From Cordilura impudica (lineage: Eukaryota; Arthropoda; Insecta; Diptera; Scathophagidae): 64,000 bases of DNA. Numbering within the stretch: position 1 is the stretch's first letter; every line of letters starts with the position of its first letter. Below are positions 11,050-22,075 of this stretch, in pieces. The notes under the pieces were generated by a model. The model made no database searches and was not told the DNA's origin. It saw only the letters and a list, made by a program, of their open reading frames with translations. The DNA lies in NCBI GenBank assembly GCA_963682025.1, contig OY821521.1, positions 197,481,526 to 197,545,525 on the forward strand. The letters run 5' to 3'. The translations under genes and the position numbers were made by a program.

Positions 11050-12330
11050 GGGATTTGCTTTACATTAATTAAAGTTTATATATAAAAAATGTTATAAATT
11101 ACTGTTTATATAAACATTGTTTACATAAACAGTTTTTTAAATAAATTTTTATATATAGTGTTGACATAAGCCATGTTTCTAAATCAAATCTTTATATAAC
11201 CAATGGTTTTAAGTAAATGTTTATATAAATCATGTTTTTAAATACATATTTATAAACAAATGCTTATATATACAATGTTTAAATAAACAATAAACGTTTA
11301 AATAAATTAATTTGTATTTAAATAAATGCTTCTATAAATAAATTTTTAAAAAGAAATGTTTATATAAACAATGTTTACATAAAACATGTTTATAAATAAA
11401 TGTTTAACTAAACAATGTTTCTATAAACAAATATATATATATAAGGGGCGTTTCATGTCAAGTGATCCAACTTTTGAAACCGATGTCTTCCGATCGGGAT
11501 GAAATTTTCACCAAGGTTAGTCCTATTGGATAGTAGTTTAGATAAAATTTTTCAACAAGATCGGTCCAGAACTCTCTGAGTTAGAGGGGTCAAAATTTGA
11601 CATTTTGGCCAAACAGGTGTTTTTTGTTTTATAAAAAAATGTTTATAAACAATGTTTAAAAAAATGTTTATATAAACAATGTTTCTAAATAAAGGTTTGT
11701 ACAAACAATGTTGATAACTAAATGTTTATATAAACAATGTTTATAAATATATATTTATATAAGCATTGTTTATAAATATGTTTTTATAAATAAATGTTTC
11801 TATAATCAAATGTTCATAAATAAGTGTGCATATATATACACAATGTTTATAAATGTTTATATAAACCATGCTTATAAATAAATGTATAAATTAACAATGT
11901 TTATATTTAAATGTTTATATAAACCATGTTTCTGAATAAATGTTTCTATAAACAATATTTATAAATAAATATTCATAAATTAATGTTTATATAAACAATA
12001 TTTACAAACATATGTTTATACATACAACGTTTGTATATAAATGTTAATATAAACAATGTTAATAGAAACAATGTTTATAGAAAAATTATTATATAAACTA
12101 TGTTTCTGAATAAATGTTTATATTAACAAAGTTTATAAATAATTATAAACAAATGTTTATATAAACAATGTTCATAAATAAATATATAAATAAACAATGT
12201 TTATATATAAAAATTAATATAAGCAATGTTTATAAATAAATGTTTATAAAAACAATATTTACAAATAAATGTTTATAAAAACTATGTTTATTTATAAATG
12301 TTTATTAACAAATGTTTATACATACACATA
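11050..12330. repeat. A+T-rich minisatellite, about 24-26 bp unit (AAATGTTTATATAAACAATG)
   Basis: Roughly 1.1 kb of imperfect head-to-tail copies of a unit like AAATGTTTATATAAACAATG. Each unit contains the small palindrome TTTATATAAA. The array is interrupted at about 11444-11632 by unrelated sequence. It lies in the SNRNP27 intron. Confidence 0.85.
11444..11632. mobile_element. Unclassified insertion inside the minisatellite
   Basis: A block of more balanced base composition (GGGGCGTTTCATGTCAAG, GATCCAACTTTTGAAACCG, GAACTCTCTGAGTTAGAGG) splits the minisatellite, which resumes afterwards with the same unit. There is no reading frame of note. It looks like a fragment of an interspersed element, but its termini and family are not identified. 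Confidence 0.45.
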
Positions 12331-12333
12331 ATA

Positions 12334-12579
12334 TCTGTGGTCACAATCGACGTCTAAGTCGACTTAAGAACGATCTGAGTTATGTATGCTATCCTATTCT
12401 ACTAAAAAAAAACTTTATATTTATGTACAATCCCCATTTCTCTAACAATGTTTTTAAAAAAGATATTTATAAAAACATACTGACCTAAGTTGCAATGAAG
12501 CCCCATTACATTTATATAAAAAGCTTTTTTTTCGAAGGTATGATTTTAGACTTAGGCGGTTAATGCTTGTGACCACAGA
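12334..12579. mobile_element. MITE with TCTGTGGTCACAA terminal inverted repeats, copy 1
   Basis: The left end TCTGTGGTCACAA and right end TTGTGACCACAGA are inverted copies. Flanking TA on both sides (12332-12333 and 12580-12581) suggests a TA target duplication. The interior shares GACTTAGG, ATGGGGCTTCATT-like and GTTAGAGAAATGGGG-like phrases (in either orientation) with the longer copy at 19374-19753. No coding capacity. It abuts the minisatellite in the SNRNP27 intron. Confidence 0.8.
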
Positions 12580-12971
12580 TAAAATTGTAGAAAAAAGGTA
12601 AATAGAAAAAATAAAGTTTTCTATGCTTCTGCTGTTTAAAAAATCGTAAAAAAAAAGAAACTATGTGGGTATATCACCAGACAAAGATCACACCTTATAT
12701 TTTTACTAGAGTGCTAAAAATATGGATTCACAACGATGAACACCAAAGAAGACAAAGACAAAATAAACAATCACTACCAACTAGCACTACAAAAAGACGG
12801 ACATGTCTTAATTTTTACATGTTTATTTGTAAATGTAAAATGTAAACATGATGACAAGTAATTGAAATTAAAGGACTTAAAATTAATTTAATAAAAAAAT
12901 ATTCCCTGAAGAATAGGCCAAATAAGCTTCGAAGCATCGGGAAAAAATTCTAAACAATAGTTTACATTGAA

Positions 12972-13764
12972 AAACAAGTAAGAAAATTATAGTCGGTCTA
13001 GACCGATTATACGATAACCTATACCATGCGTTTAGAGACCCTATCTCTTAGGCCCAACTAATCGGATATAGAAAAAAAGCATAAACCAATTTTGAGTGAC
13101 ATTTTTATTAATTTTTTTGGCTGCAGATGTGAAAAAGTTCATATCGGATTCTATGTGTATATGGGGACTAGGTCCAAAAATGGACCGATAATGACCATGG
13201 TTGGTAAAGTCTCTTGTATTTTGCGAAAATATATACAATCAAAATTTGAGATGAATCAGTGCAATATTTTTGTTTTTGATAGATTTAAGTGAAGATCGGG
13301 AAGCAGCTCTATATGGGGCCTATGACTAAGAATTGTCCAATAGGGATTATTTTTGGACTACTGATTAATGGATATAATAAACACATACAAACCCAATTTG
13401 ACTAAGATCTATACGACAATTTGGATCTTATGTCTATTTATGTCGATTTTATAGGGGTCATTTGTATGGGGGCTAGGTCTGAACATGGACCGATTCTTAC
13501 CAATTTCAATAGCGTTCATCCCATGGCCGATGAAAGCTTATATACCAAATTTCATCTAAATATATTCATATTTGCGACCTGCAGTTTGATTACAAGGTTT
13601 ACATGGACACACAGACGGACGGACGGACATTGTTAAATCAACTCAAAAAGTGATTCTAATTCGATCGGTATAATTAAAGATGGGTCTATGTCAAATATTT
13701 TTGGTTGTTACAAACAGCAGCACAAAGTCATTATACCCAAACCACAGAGTGGTATAGGGTATAA
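12972..13764 (+). mobile_element. Mini-me/DINE-like interspersed repeat, copy B (near full length)
   Basis: The most complete copy. The left end AACAAGTAAGAAAATTATAG is followed by the palindrome GTCGGTCTAGACCG, a body of about 600 bp, a GACGGACGGACGGAC microsatellite at about 13612-13628, and the end TATACCCAAACCACAGAGTGGTATAGGGTATAA (given here in continuous form only for its TATACCC..GGGTATA hairpin). Short frames inside it are not genes: they recur as relics in all copies. Confidence 0.8.
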
Positions 13765-14583
13765 TGAGACCGAATCAGCCGTTTTTTACAAATTAAAAAA
13801 AAAAAAAACTAAAAATTAAACAAAAAAAAGATATTTTTCCTGAAACATGCTAAATATTTTCGAAAGCACAATGAAAATTAAAAGAGAAACGGCATCATCA
13901 AAGTCAAATTTTATAGAAATTTCTGCATTGATTTGGAATTATTCATGCAAATTACTAAAATCAAATGAATTATATGCAATAATTATCAGCATTACAAATG
14001 CCATTCTGGCCCACAACTATTAAGTTATGCCAAATATAGATAGCTATATAGATAAATGCAATTTACGAATGTAAATATATATTATGAATATCTTTTAAAT
14101 AAACAATAAATATTAAATAAAGGATTGCGCACATAAAAATTGTAACATAAATAAATCGCAAAAACTTTTAGAGTACTTTAAGTGATCTTTTTGCTGGACA
14201 AAGGCCATTTCCAGTGACACAGTGTGGTATTGTTGACTATTTGCTTTGTCCTCAACACGATCCACCAGTATTATTTCTAGCGTATTATAGAATTAAATAA
14301 CGATTTTATTCACCAACTGAGGTTGAAACTTTAAGGATTCTTGGCATATTAATAAATAATAAACACTATAGATGGAATGACCACATTGACTACTTAACAT
14401 TATCGTTGACGAAAAGATTAAATATTATTAAATGTCCCGCTACCCATAAATTTAACTGCAACACTAAATCTTTAATTTATATCAGTGAAGGCCATGCCAA
14501 ACACGCTGGTGCTCGGCTTCTTATATGTATACACTGTAGATGTTCACACATAAATTTTATATTATAAAATCTTTAATTTAAGT

Positions 14584-15695
14584 CAGTGCTGTTCATTACA
14601 TAGAACAATTGTTCATGCTCAACGACGAATGAAGACGTGTGCGGATGTATGCTGATTTTTTTTTTTAATGCACCGAAAAAAATTAATAGTAATATGCAAA
14701 AAAAAAATTTATGAGTATAAACGTATTTGGTAATTTGTTATAAACATGTAAGGAAAATAATTTATATGAAAAAGAAAAGCTGTTTGATTAAAAAAAAAAT
14801 TAAGTTGAAAAATTAAAAGAATCGTTGATCAAATTGGAAACCAAGATCGATAAATAAAAATTGTAAACAATTTTTTCAGATTTAAAATTTATTTGTTTTA
14901 AACAACGTAACACATTAAGTTCTGTAAATTTAAAAAATGTTTTACTAATACGCAATTGTCGCGAAAGAATAATTGTTGAAAAATTTATAATAGAAGATCT
15001 ATAAAAGTCTTTAATTGAATTATTAAAAAAACGAATTTATTTATTATAAAAGTTAAATTGATTTTAAAAATTTGAGTCATTCATTCGTTCATTGAATGTA
15101 TTTTTTTCCTTCCAAAAAGTGTATTATTTTACATTTTTTTTAACAATAAAATCATTAATATTGATTGCAAAAATCTAAAACTTTTTGTTTTTTATAGAAT
15201 GAAAAAAAAAAAAAAACAGCTTAATGTATATTACATATCGAGGGCGTATATTCAAAAAGTGCTATCTACTTTTGACAGCAATATTAATTTTTGATTTCAA
15301 ACTGTTCTCTGATATAACTGTCAAATATAATATTAATTTTGATATCATACATGATTAGCACGACTATTTCTTAATAGATATTGTAGCAAGTCGATCGACA
15401 ATTACTTTCAGATCTTATTAATAAATTAGTTTTACGCGCTCTCTTTAAAATAATTATTGATGCAGATAGCATTTTTTGAATATAAGCCCTCGATATGTAT
15501 TTTTTTTTTTCCTGTAAATAATTAAATTTTTGTTTAATTTTTATTTCTTTAAAACAGTTTTACGTACACATTAACAGTTTCATATTTTCAATAAAAAATA
15601 AATTCATACAGAGACTAACACTATTGAACATTTCTTACAGTGCAATTCTCATTTTCTCACCAACACAATTACATTTTTATTTTTGAACACCACTG
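14584..15695. mobile_element. Non-autonomous hAT element with perfect 8-bp target duplication
   Basis: The left end CAGTGCTGTTCA and right end TGAACACCACTG are inverted repeats (11 of 12 match). The element is flanked by ATTTAAGT at 14576-14583 and 15696-15703, an exact 8-bp target duplication diagnostic of hAT-type transposition. It is 1,112 bp long, very A+T-rich and without coding capacity. It is inserted in the non-LTR retrotransposon, so it is younger than that element. Confidence 0.85.
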
Positions 15696-15802
15696 ATTTA
15701 AGTCAACTACTGTCTGCCAATTTACGGCTCAGCCTCTTGCTCTGTTCTGAGGAAAATTAATTTCATAATAAATGCGCACCACTCCAAACTCCAATAAAAA
15801 AT

Positions 15803-16603
15803 ATGTATTTTGAGGCTAACATAAGGTCTTTAAATGCACAAAATCAAATACTAACTTCAAAATTGTTTCGTACACTACTGTACAACAGTAATACCCCTCT
15901 GACTCAAATAGTTAAAAAAAAAAATAAGCTGTCAAAAAAGATACCTAGAATACCTTCAACTATATATAGAACAATTCAAAACTGTAGAAAACTAGAACTA
16001 CCATCATTCCTTAATAGCACCAAAGTCAAGAAATTTCCTCCGTACATGAATTTGCTAAAGCCAATACGGATCAATCCCAATACAAAATCTTATTTGTTTA
16101 TTTTCACTGACGGTTCTAAAACGGATACATCGATAACGTACAGTATAACTACTGAAATTGAAACAATTAAAACAACAACTTTCAAAGTTTTTTTCACTGC
16201 AGAGTTGATAGCCATTCACGAAGCATTGTTATACGTTTATAACAAAAAAGGAAAATTTTCTATCTGTACGGATTCCCTTTCTTCTTTAGAATCCATCGCA
16301 AATGTATCACAATCTGACTTTTATCCTTCTAACATTAGGAGCATTTTAATAAAAAGGTTCCCGGACATAACATTAATCTGCGTTCCTGGCCACTGCAACA
16401 TAAAAGGAAATGAATATGCAGATTCCGAGGCCAAATATTCATCAGAACGCCCTTTACTTACGACACAAAACTATAATCGTAAATACATTGATAAACTAAT
16501 TGACAAACACTTTGATAATATTGACAGAGACCATTCTTTCAGTTCATCATCAACCTGGTACAAAAACATCAATCATTATAAAAAAATATTTATGACGTCA
16601 TGA
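15803..16603 (+). pseudogene. Retrotransposon RNase H domain remnant (266 codons open)
   Basis: This is the longest open stretch of the retrotransposon. RNase H active-site residues are all visible in order: Asp in LFIFTDGSKT, Glu in FTAELIAIHEAL, Asp in ICTDSLSSL, and His/Asp in VPGHCNIKGNEYADSEAK. RNase H in non-LTR elements lies downstream of the reverse transcriptase as part of ORF2, which fits the RT fragment to the left. It is a fragment, not a host gene. The zinc-finger-like C-terminus continues past the stop in a shifted frame. Confidence 0.8.
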
Positions 16604-17127
16604 CTGGCAATCAAACACATGCTAACAGACTTGACTCATATTCGAAAGGCTTCGACTAAGTCACACCGGAGTTACACATGGATCACTATACAATCCAAAT
16701 ATTACACCCTTTTGTAACTGCAATATTTCATTACCAACAACACCATCACACTTTCTTTGCCAATGCACTAAAACTGAACTCGCCCGAAGAGCAACATTTA
16801 AAATACTAGTCCTCTACATCCACTATCCACACCATCTCCCGATAACATATCATTAATGATTAAATTTCTTAAAATATGCAACCTTTATAACAAAATATAA
16901 CACAATTCCCTAAGTTTCAGTAAACATTTTGTAATATATTGAGCTGAAGGCCATCAATTCATCAATTGCAATTATTTTTTAGGCATTTGTTTCAATAAGA
17001 CAAAAAAAAAATACAGAAAGCTCTGTTCTTAACTGAAAATGAAATATTAGTTATCAATTAAGAGTGATAAGAAAACATAATTCTTACAAATAACTTTTTG
17101 CTTTAATAAAATTAATTTACAAATAAT

Positions 17128-17133
17128 TTTATT
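17128..17133 (-). terminator. Probable eIF6 polyadenylation signal
   Basis: AATAAA on the minus strand (TTTATT on plus) lies about 125 bases after the eIF6 stop. Its use would end the transcript inside the SNRNP27 intron, so SNRNP27 pre-mRNA must read past it. Confidence 0.45.
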
Positions 17134-17256
17134 TTTTATAAAAAATAAACAATTGCAGTAAAACAGAAATTTATGCATGTAAACTTAAAGATATGTTTGC
17201 CGGAAAAATATAGGCGCAGGAGTATACAATTATCATCTCCTCGGCCAATTGGTAAT

Positions 17257-17994
17257 TTAAGACATGTCTTCGATAAGAGCGGCTCGTAATTTCGTTGTAA
17301 CAGTTGAAGGTTGAGCTTGATTCAATTTGAAGACACTTTCAATAACTGAAATCTCTGTTGCCGTGGTATTCATGCCCACAAATGAAATCCAATCGTTGAC
17401 CACCATACCTGCAGCCAATACTTCGCTACCGCGATTCACTGTGCCGGCTACCAAAGGAACTTGCAGGAGTGAGGAAAGTTCATCTTGATCTTGTATGGTA
17501 GTTTTGGGATGGACCATTCCACCTTGATTGCTAAGCACTGTATACGAGCCGACCAACGTATTATCGGCTATGTTTTGACGGAACACCTCCACGTTCAATA
17601 TATCACCAATTATTTCTTCGGTTTCCTTATCGAGATCTGGATGCACTAAAGCTACATAATCATTGCAGGCAATCACATTACCCAAAGCAGACAAACGTTC
17701 TTCAACACGCTGAATTTTTACAGCATCTGGTAAAGTGTTGCGTAGATGCTGTAATTCAACATCTGTTGTAGAGCTGGGCACCAATAAACCATTACGGTTG
17801 CCCACCGTTAAGCGGCCAATAATACGACAACCACCAATACTTGCATGTACCACTGGTATAGTTTCTGACAATTCTGCTTCGTAGACACTGTAGAATGTTT
17901 CAGACCCTCCAATGGCCACGATACAATAGGAATTTGTTAGTTTACTGAAGACGCCAATATCGTCATTATTTTCGAATTGTACACGCAAAGCCAT
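17257..17994 (-). CDS. eIF6: Eukaryotic translation initiation factor 6 (eIF6), intronless, nested in the SNRNP27 intron
   Basis: eIF6 binds the 60S ribosomal subunit, blocks premature joining to 40S, and takes part in late 60S maturation in nucleolus and cytoplasm. The 245-codon frame equals the usual eIF6 length and is uninterrupted. Signature blocks include [76 protein letters not shown] and AAGMVVNDW. Ser174 and Ser175, the CK1 sites in human eIF6, are present (ELSSLL). The human PKC site Ser235 aligns with Lys here. The start has a good context (AACAAGATGGC). The gene runs in the same direction as SNRNP27; its promoter must lie in the 465 bp between its ATG and SNRNP27 exon 1. Confidence 0.97.
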   Translation of the reverse strand: MALRVQFENNDDIGVFSKLTNSYCIVAIGGSETFYSVYEAELSETIPVVHASIGGCRIIGRLTVGNRNGLLVPSSTTDVELQHLRNTLPDAVKIQRVEERLSALGNVIACNDYVALVHPDLDKETEEIIGDILNVEVFRQNIADNTLVGSYTVLSNQGGMVHPKTTIQDQDELSSLLQVPLVAGTVNRGSEVLAAGMVVNDWISFVGMNTTATEISVIESVFKLNQAQPSTVTTKLRAALIEDMS

Positions 17995-18459
17995 CTTGTT
18001 GAATTTATTAACTTTTACTTTTTTATTTATAAATTAGATTTGGATTGACTAAATTGATTAAGGAGTTTGTGTGATACAATAAAATTTGCCTTTCTTTTAT
18101 ATTTATCTTGTTAAACAATTTGTTACAAAAAAAAAACTATTTCACTTCACGTGGTAATGTCAAGTAATGCGGTGAAATTAAATAATAACACGAAAAAACG
18201 AAAATTTAAAGAGAGCGAATGGTGAAATTCATTAAATAAAATTTCACAATTGCAAACAAAACACGTTTTACATCACTGTTTTTTTAAATACAACCCTAAT
18301 AACTTTTGACAACACTAACCGTTATGCCGTATACTGTAAATAGCAATTTACTATTTTATACATTAATAAATTGACGTACATTTTTGTTTAAGTTTAAATA
18401 AAGTATACTTATCATTTTGTTGGTATTTTTTTGGTTTTAATACACTACACTTTATTCAC

Positions 18460-18704
18460 CTCGATCGTCGTCTGCTGCTGCGCTCACTACGTTCTCTGCC
18501 ACGGCTACGGCTGCGACTACGCTCTCGATCACGATCATGGCGTTGTGGTGATCTACGTCTTAAAGTGCGGCCAGAAGTACTTGTAGACGGCATGGTAATT
18601 TCCGGATCGCGGTCTCTTTCACGTTCCCGTGAACGACGTTCTCTTCTCTTTTTGCGTTCGGTACGTTCTTTTTCACGTCTTTTAGGGGAGGGACTGCGAC
18701 CCAT
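18460..18704 (-). CDS. SNRNP27: SNRNP27, exon 1 (RS-rich N-terminus)
   Basis: The exon starts at ATG (18704-18702), MGRSPSPKRREKERTERK, and encodes an Arg/Ser/Glu-rich stretch with many RS, RE and RD dipeptides (RERERDRDPE, RDRERSRSRSRGRERSERSS), as in the N-terminus of SNRNP27. It ends at 18460 with the first two bases of an Arg codon, then the donor GTGAAT. Joined to exon 2 at 10804 the frame is kept and the RS stretch continues (RRRSR-SRSHG). RS domains mediate protein contacts in the spliceosome. On its own an RS-rich exon could belong to any SR protein; phase and context favour SNRNP27. Confidence 0.85.
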
Positions 18705-19373
18705 TGTTATTGTTTATAAAGATATGGTGGTGGTTGTTAAATTGTAGTTGTTGTTGTGACTGTTCTACATCAGCAAAGTGCCGTGGCTGGTTAAACGTTT
18801 GTGTTTTATAAATGCCTCTTCTTTTTCTTTTGTACGCTTTCAAAAGGACAAAATGCCGATAGTCATTGAATTTGTTACAATTTAAATAATAAAAAAAACT
18901 TGAAATACTTTATATATCAACTTACCCTAATTTAATGCAGTGCCCCGCTTAATATTTTATTGACACCGGCATTAATTTTTTAATTAATTTATTAACTTAA
19001 TGACTAAAAAATAAAACTTTCACGCGCGTTTTTCCTACAGCCGCGATACTAAATAAAAACTAATTTCATATTCTGTTTCATTGTTCTCTTCGTTTAGTGT
19101 ACAGCTGTTTGCACAGACTTGTATTTTTTTAGAACCTAATTTTGTTCTAAAGAATACAACCCTGTTCGTGAGCATGCCTGTTTTTAAATTTCCTTTATAA
19201 TTATAACTGGGAAATTTTCTCTGAATTGTAAATTTTCTAAAAGAAAACTTGATGAATGACATCATATCCTAGAAGAGCCCATATAAAAATGTTGTTTTTT
19301 CTAATTAGAATCTCATTATCATGTATCACTCTCTTTCATGATTTTCAAATAAAAAATCTAGAGCATTATAAAA
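18705..19373. other. SNRNP27 promoter side; no further gene seen
   Basis: The sequence upstream of the SNRNP27 start contains GTT-rich 5' UTR-like sequence (18715-18760) and no reading frame with recognisable content. No divergent gene was found on the plus strand. Confidence 0.4.
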
Positions 19374-19753
19374 TCTGTGGTCACAAGCAATAACCGCCTA
19401 ACTCAAAAATCATGCTTTTGAGAAAAATAGCTTTTTATATAAATGTAATGGGGCTTCATTACGACTTAGGTCAGAATATTTGTATTAATATCTTTTTAAA
19501 AAGCAATGTTAGAGAAATGGGGATTTCACGTAAATATAAAATTTTTTTTAGTAGAATATAATAGTTTATATATACGTAATGGGGCTTTATTCCGACTTAG
19601 GTCAGTATGTTTTCATTAATAACTTTTTAATAAAATGTGTTAGAGAAATGAGGAATTTACGTAAATATAAAGCGTTTCTAGTAGAATATGACAGCATACA
19701 TAACTCAAATCGTTCTTAGGTCGACTTAGGCGGTTATCGCTTGTGACCACAGA
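19374..19753. mobile_element. MITE with TCTGTGGTCACAA terminal inverted repeats, copy 2 (internally duplicated)
   Basis: The ends TCTGTGGTCACAAGC and GCTTGTGACCACAGA are perfect inverted repeats, extended by AATAACCGCCTAA / TTAGGCGGTTAT with few mismatches. A block containing GTAATGGGGCTT..GACTTAGGTCAG..TTAGAGAAATG..TAGTAGAATAT occurs twice in tandem inside, making this copy about 130 bp longer than copy 1. No clear target duplication at its borders. Confidence 0.8.
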
Positions 19754-21381
19754 AATAAACTATATGCTAAAAAACTGGTTAACAGTATCAATGTAACTTG
19801 GTCAATATTTTTATATTAATTTCTCAGAAATCAGATCTGTAACGTTAAAATTTTCGCAGCCAATATTAAAACTACATATTTATTTGTTTGGTTTACTATA
19901 GAGTATTACTTTTTTATATTTTCCTATGTGTAAACCAGTATATTTTACACAAGTTTTTTAATATTTTTCATAGTTAAATGCTACTTTTATGTAATAAATT
20001 AATAAGTTACATACTACGTGTCAAATTGAATAAACGTCATATTTGAAGTAAGCTTAAATCTAAATTTGTCGAATTAATTAAGTTATTTGAAACCAACACA
20101 GTTTTTCTTTTAATGGCATATTTCAAATTTTTTATTAGTTAATATCTTAGTGTTTTTTAGAATTAGTGCCAAAACGTCTGTATTTTAAAATAAAGACTTT
20201 GGTATCATTAAAAGATTTTTTTGCCGATATTACACTTTTGCTTTTCATTTATTAAAAATAATCGCAGACCCTTTAAACTAATTTTGTCGTTTTTTCTATT
20301 TTTCCATGTTCACAACATTGTGTTCTTTTTTGTTTGGTCAAGAAAAAATGACACAACAACAGAAATAAAAGCGAAGTGTTAACGAACGAACAACTTTTTG
20401 CGGGTAAAAAAAAAAAGAAAACGGACAAAAAAACAGGATCTAAAATTTAAAAAATAGCAAACAAAAAAATATTACTATAAAGTAAGCAAAATAAGTGATA
20501 CAAAAGAACAAATCTTAATAATAACCGGCAAAACGCCCACTTTTTAAACAAATATCATCACCGTTAAATGTTTTTTTTTTTTTTGTTGAACTAGTTTGTA
20601 GTTGTTTGTAGCTATGACATAATCGGGCGTCGTCTTGAATTTTTTAATTTAAAAGTTCGACAAATTTTAAGTAATGAAACCTGTAAAGTGTGTGTTGATT
20701 TAAGGATTCTAAAAGTGATTTTTTTAAATGAAAAGAATTGTGTAATTTTGTTTTGAAAGGTCTTTCGTGTTTTTCAAAATTGGGCATGCTTTTTAATTTA
20801 TTTTTAAAATTGCTCAATATTTTGGGCGTTGCTGCCCAAATAAAAAGGGTTATTATCTCTTTACAAAAAAAAAAGAGTTGTTTACCTAATAAAAATATGA
20901 GTTTATTTGAAGAAAATATGCAATTAGTGACAAATAAATCGAAAAATTGCAAATTTATATATTTTTCTTTTCTATCATTTTATTAGGACGTGGTTTCAAA
21001 AATTCAAAAAGTCTTTAATCTTTGAAATTTCTTCATTTTTTATTTGTTCTCTTTTTGCGCTCTCAGCGTTAGTATTGCTAAGCAACCGTTTTTTCTACAA
21101 TAATGAAGTAGTGGAAAAATGTATGTTTGAGCTAATCGCAGTTACTTCAGTAAATTGCAGATAAATGCAGACTCTCTTTTCTTACAAGACTATTGAAAAA
21201 ATTCTCTTAAGTTAATACTTTTATTGACTTTTTTAATTTATTTGTAGTTCCTTATAAGGAACTATACGAATATAATCGCTGAAGTTATTAACTAATTTTG
21301 TCGTTTTTCTTCCAATTAGTTCATATTCTCAACATTGTTGTTACTCTTGCACATGCGCTCTCTGTGTACATTTCTTACAAT
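19754..21381. other. A+T-rich intergenic DNA without a recognisable gene
   Basis: Contains poly-T tracts (for example 20570-20584). A roughly 50-bp segment starting ACTAATTTTGTCGTTTTT occurs near 20278 and again, diverged, near 21292. Short frames around 20644-20986 on both strands have no recognisable motif and low-complexity composition. Confidence 0.45.
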
Positions 21382-22075
21382 CAGTGTTGCCAGATAAAAA
21401 GATTTAGCCCCAAAATGAGGATTTCACGTAATTTTGGTGATTTTATTAAAAATTTGTTTTATTTTTTGGGAATTTCTATAATTTTATAATATCACATATT
21501 TTAGGTTTTTGATTTTTTCTTAAAAAATATTTCATAAAATTTTATTATTTTACTTTACCCAATTTTTAATAAACTATTATTAACTGCAACCCATGTTGAT
21601 GTAGTGAAAATTCCTTCATTGTCTAATGTAAAGAGGTTCAATAAAAAAGTGCTGGAATTAAATCCTACTTAAATGTCTACATTATGCCGTCATAATTACC
21701 AAGTACCATGATTATTGGAATTTGAATGTGATCATTTGTACTAACAAAATGACGTTGAAGATTTGGATGAGTTTGCCGTTTATTGCTTGGTGGTTATATA
21801 AATTTTTCAAAATTATTAACATCCATTCCAATTTGTACTCACGTACATATATTTTTCAATCAATGAATTTAAATTTCAATTTTATTTTGAAATAAATTTT
21901 CATTATTTTATAAATCAAAAACAATTGATGACATTTTATTTTCGAAGTAACAATTTAAATTTTGAATATTAAAAATTCTTTAAAAAAACGTAGATGGGGA
22001 CAAATTTGGGGATTTAGTTTTTAGCTTGTGAATTACAGATTGAGGACACGAGTTCGAATCATTATGGCAACACTG
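21382..22075. mobile_element. Non-autonomous hAT-like element with 8-bp target duplication
   Basis: The left end CAGTGTTGCCA and right end TGGCAACACTG are perfect 11-bp inverted repeats. Flanks CTTACAAT (21374-21381) and TTTACAAT (22076-22083) match at 7 of 8 positions, consistent with a slightly decayed hAT target duplication. At 694 bp it has no transposase. A tRNA B-box-like GAGTTCGAATC lies near the right end and is probably incidental. Confidence 0.75.

Larger units (their letters stand above)
14195..16915 (+). mobile_element. Non-LTR retrotransposon relic (RNase H-bearing, I/Jockey-like), split by a hAT insertion
   Basis: A left piece (about 14195-14480) encodes the end of a reverse-transcriptase region (ILGILINNKHYRWNDHI, LTKRLNIIKC). 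The right piece resumes at 15704 (QLLSANLRLSLL, then FEANIRSLNAQN), continues through an RNase H domain, and ends with a Cys-rich segment around 16705-16775 (CNCN, FLCQC). The 14584-15695 insertion separates the pieces. Stops after SEEN (about 15755) and at 16603 show decay. It lies in the SNRNP27 intron, antisense to it. Confidence 0.75.
10805..18459 (-). other. SNRNP27: SNRNP27 intron (about 7.65 kb) hosting eIF6 and several transposons
   Basis: The intron is bounded by a donor AG|GTGAAT (minus strand, 18461-18455) and an acceptor TTTTTAG (about 10810-10805). It contains, in plus-strand order, a minisatellite, a TIR MITE, a mini-me-like repeat, a split non-LTR retrotransposon with a nested hAT element, and the complete eIF6 gene on the same strand. 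I infer that the two exons belong to one gene because phases agree, an RS-rich N-terminus precedes the conserved C-terminal domain as in the family, and no other partner for either exon is visible. Confidence 0.8.

Noticed and set aside
13092..13636. Recurrent short frames (for example INFFGCR, MGARSEHGPILTNFNSVHPM) in several places
   Set aside because: The same peptides appear in every mini-me-like copy (13, 26, 51 and 52 kb) with stops at different positions. They are repeat by-products.
22046..22060. tRNA B-box-like GAGTTCGAATC
   Set aside because: There is no A box at a proper distance and no cloverleaf. It lies inside a hAT element with clear termini, so a tRNA gene or SINE is not supported.
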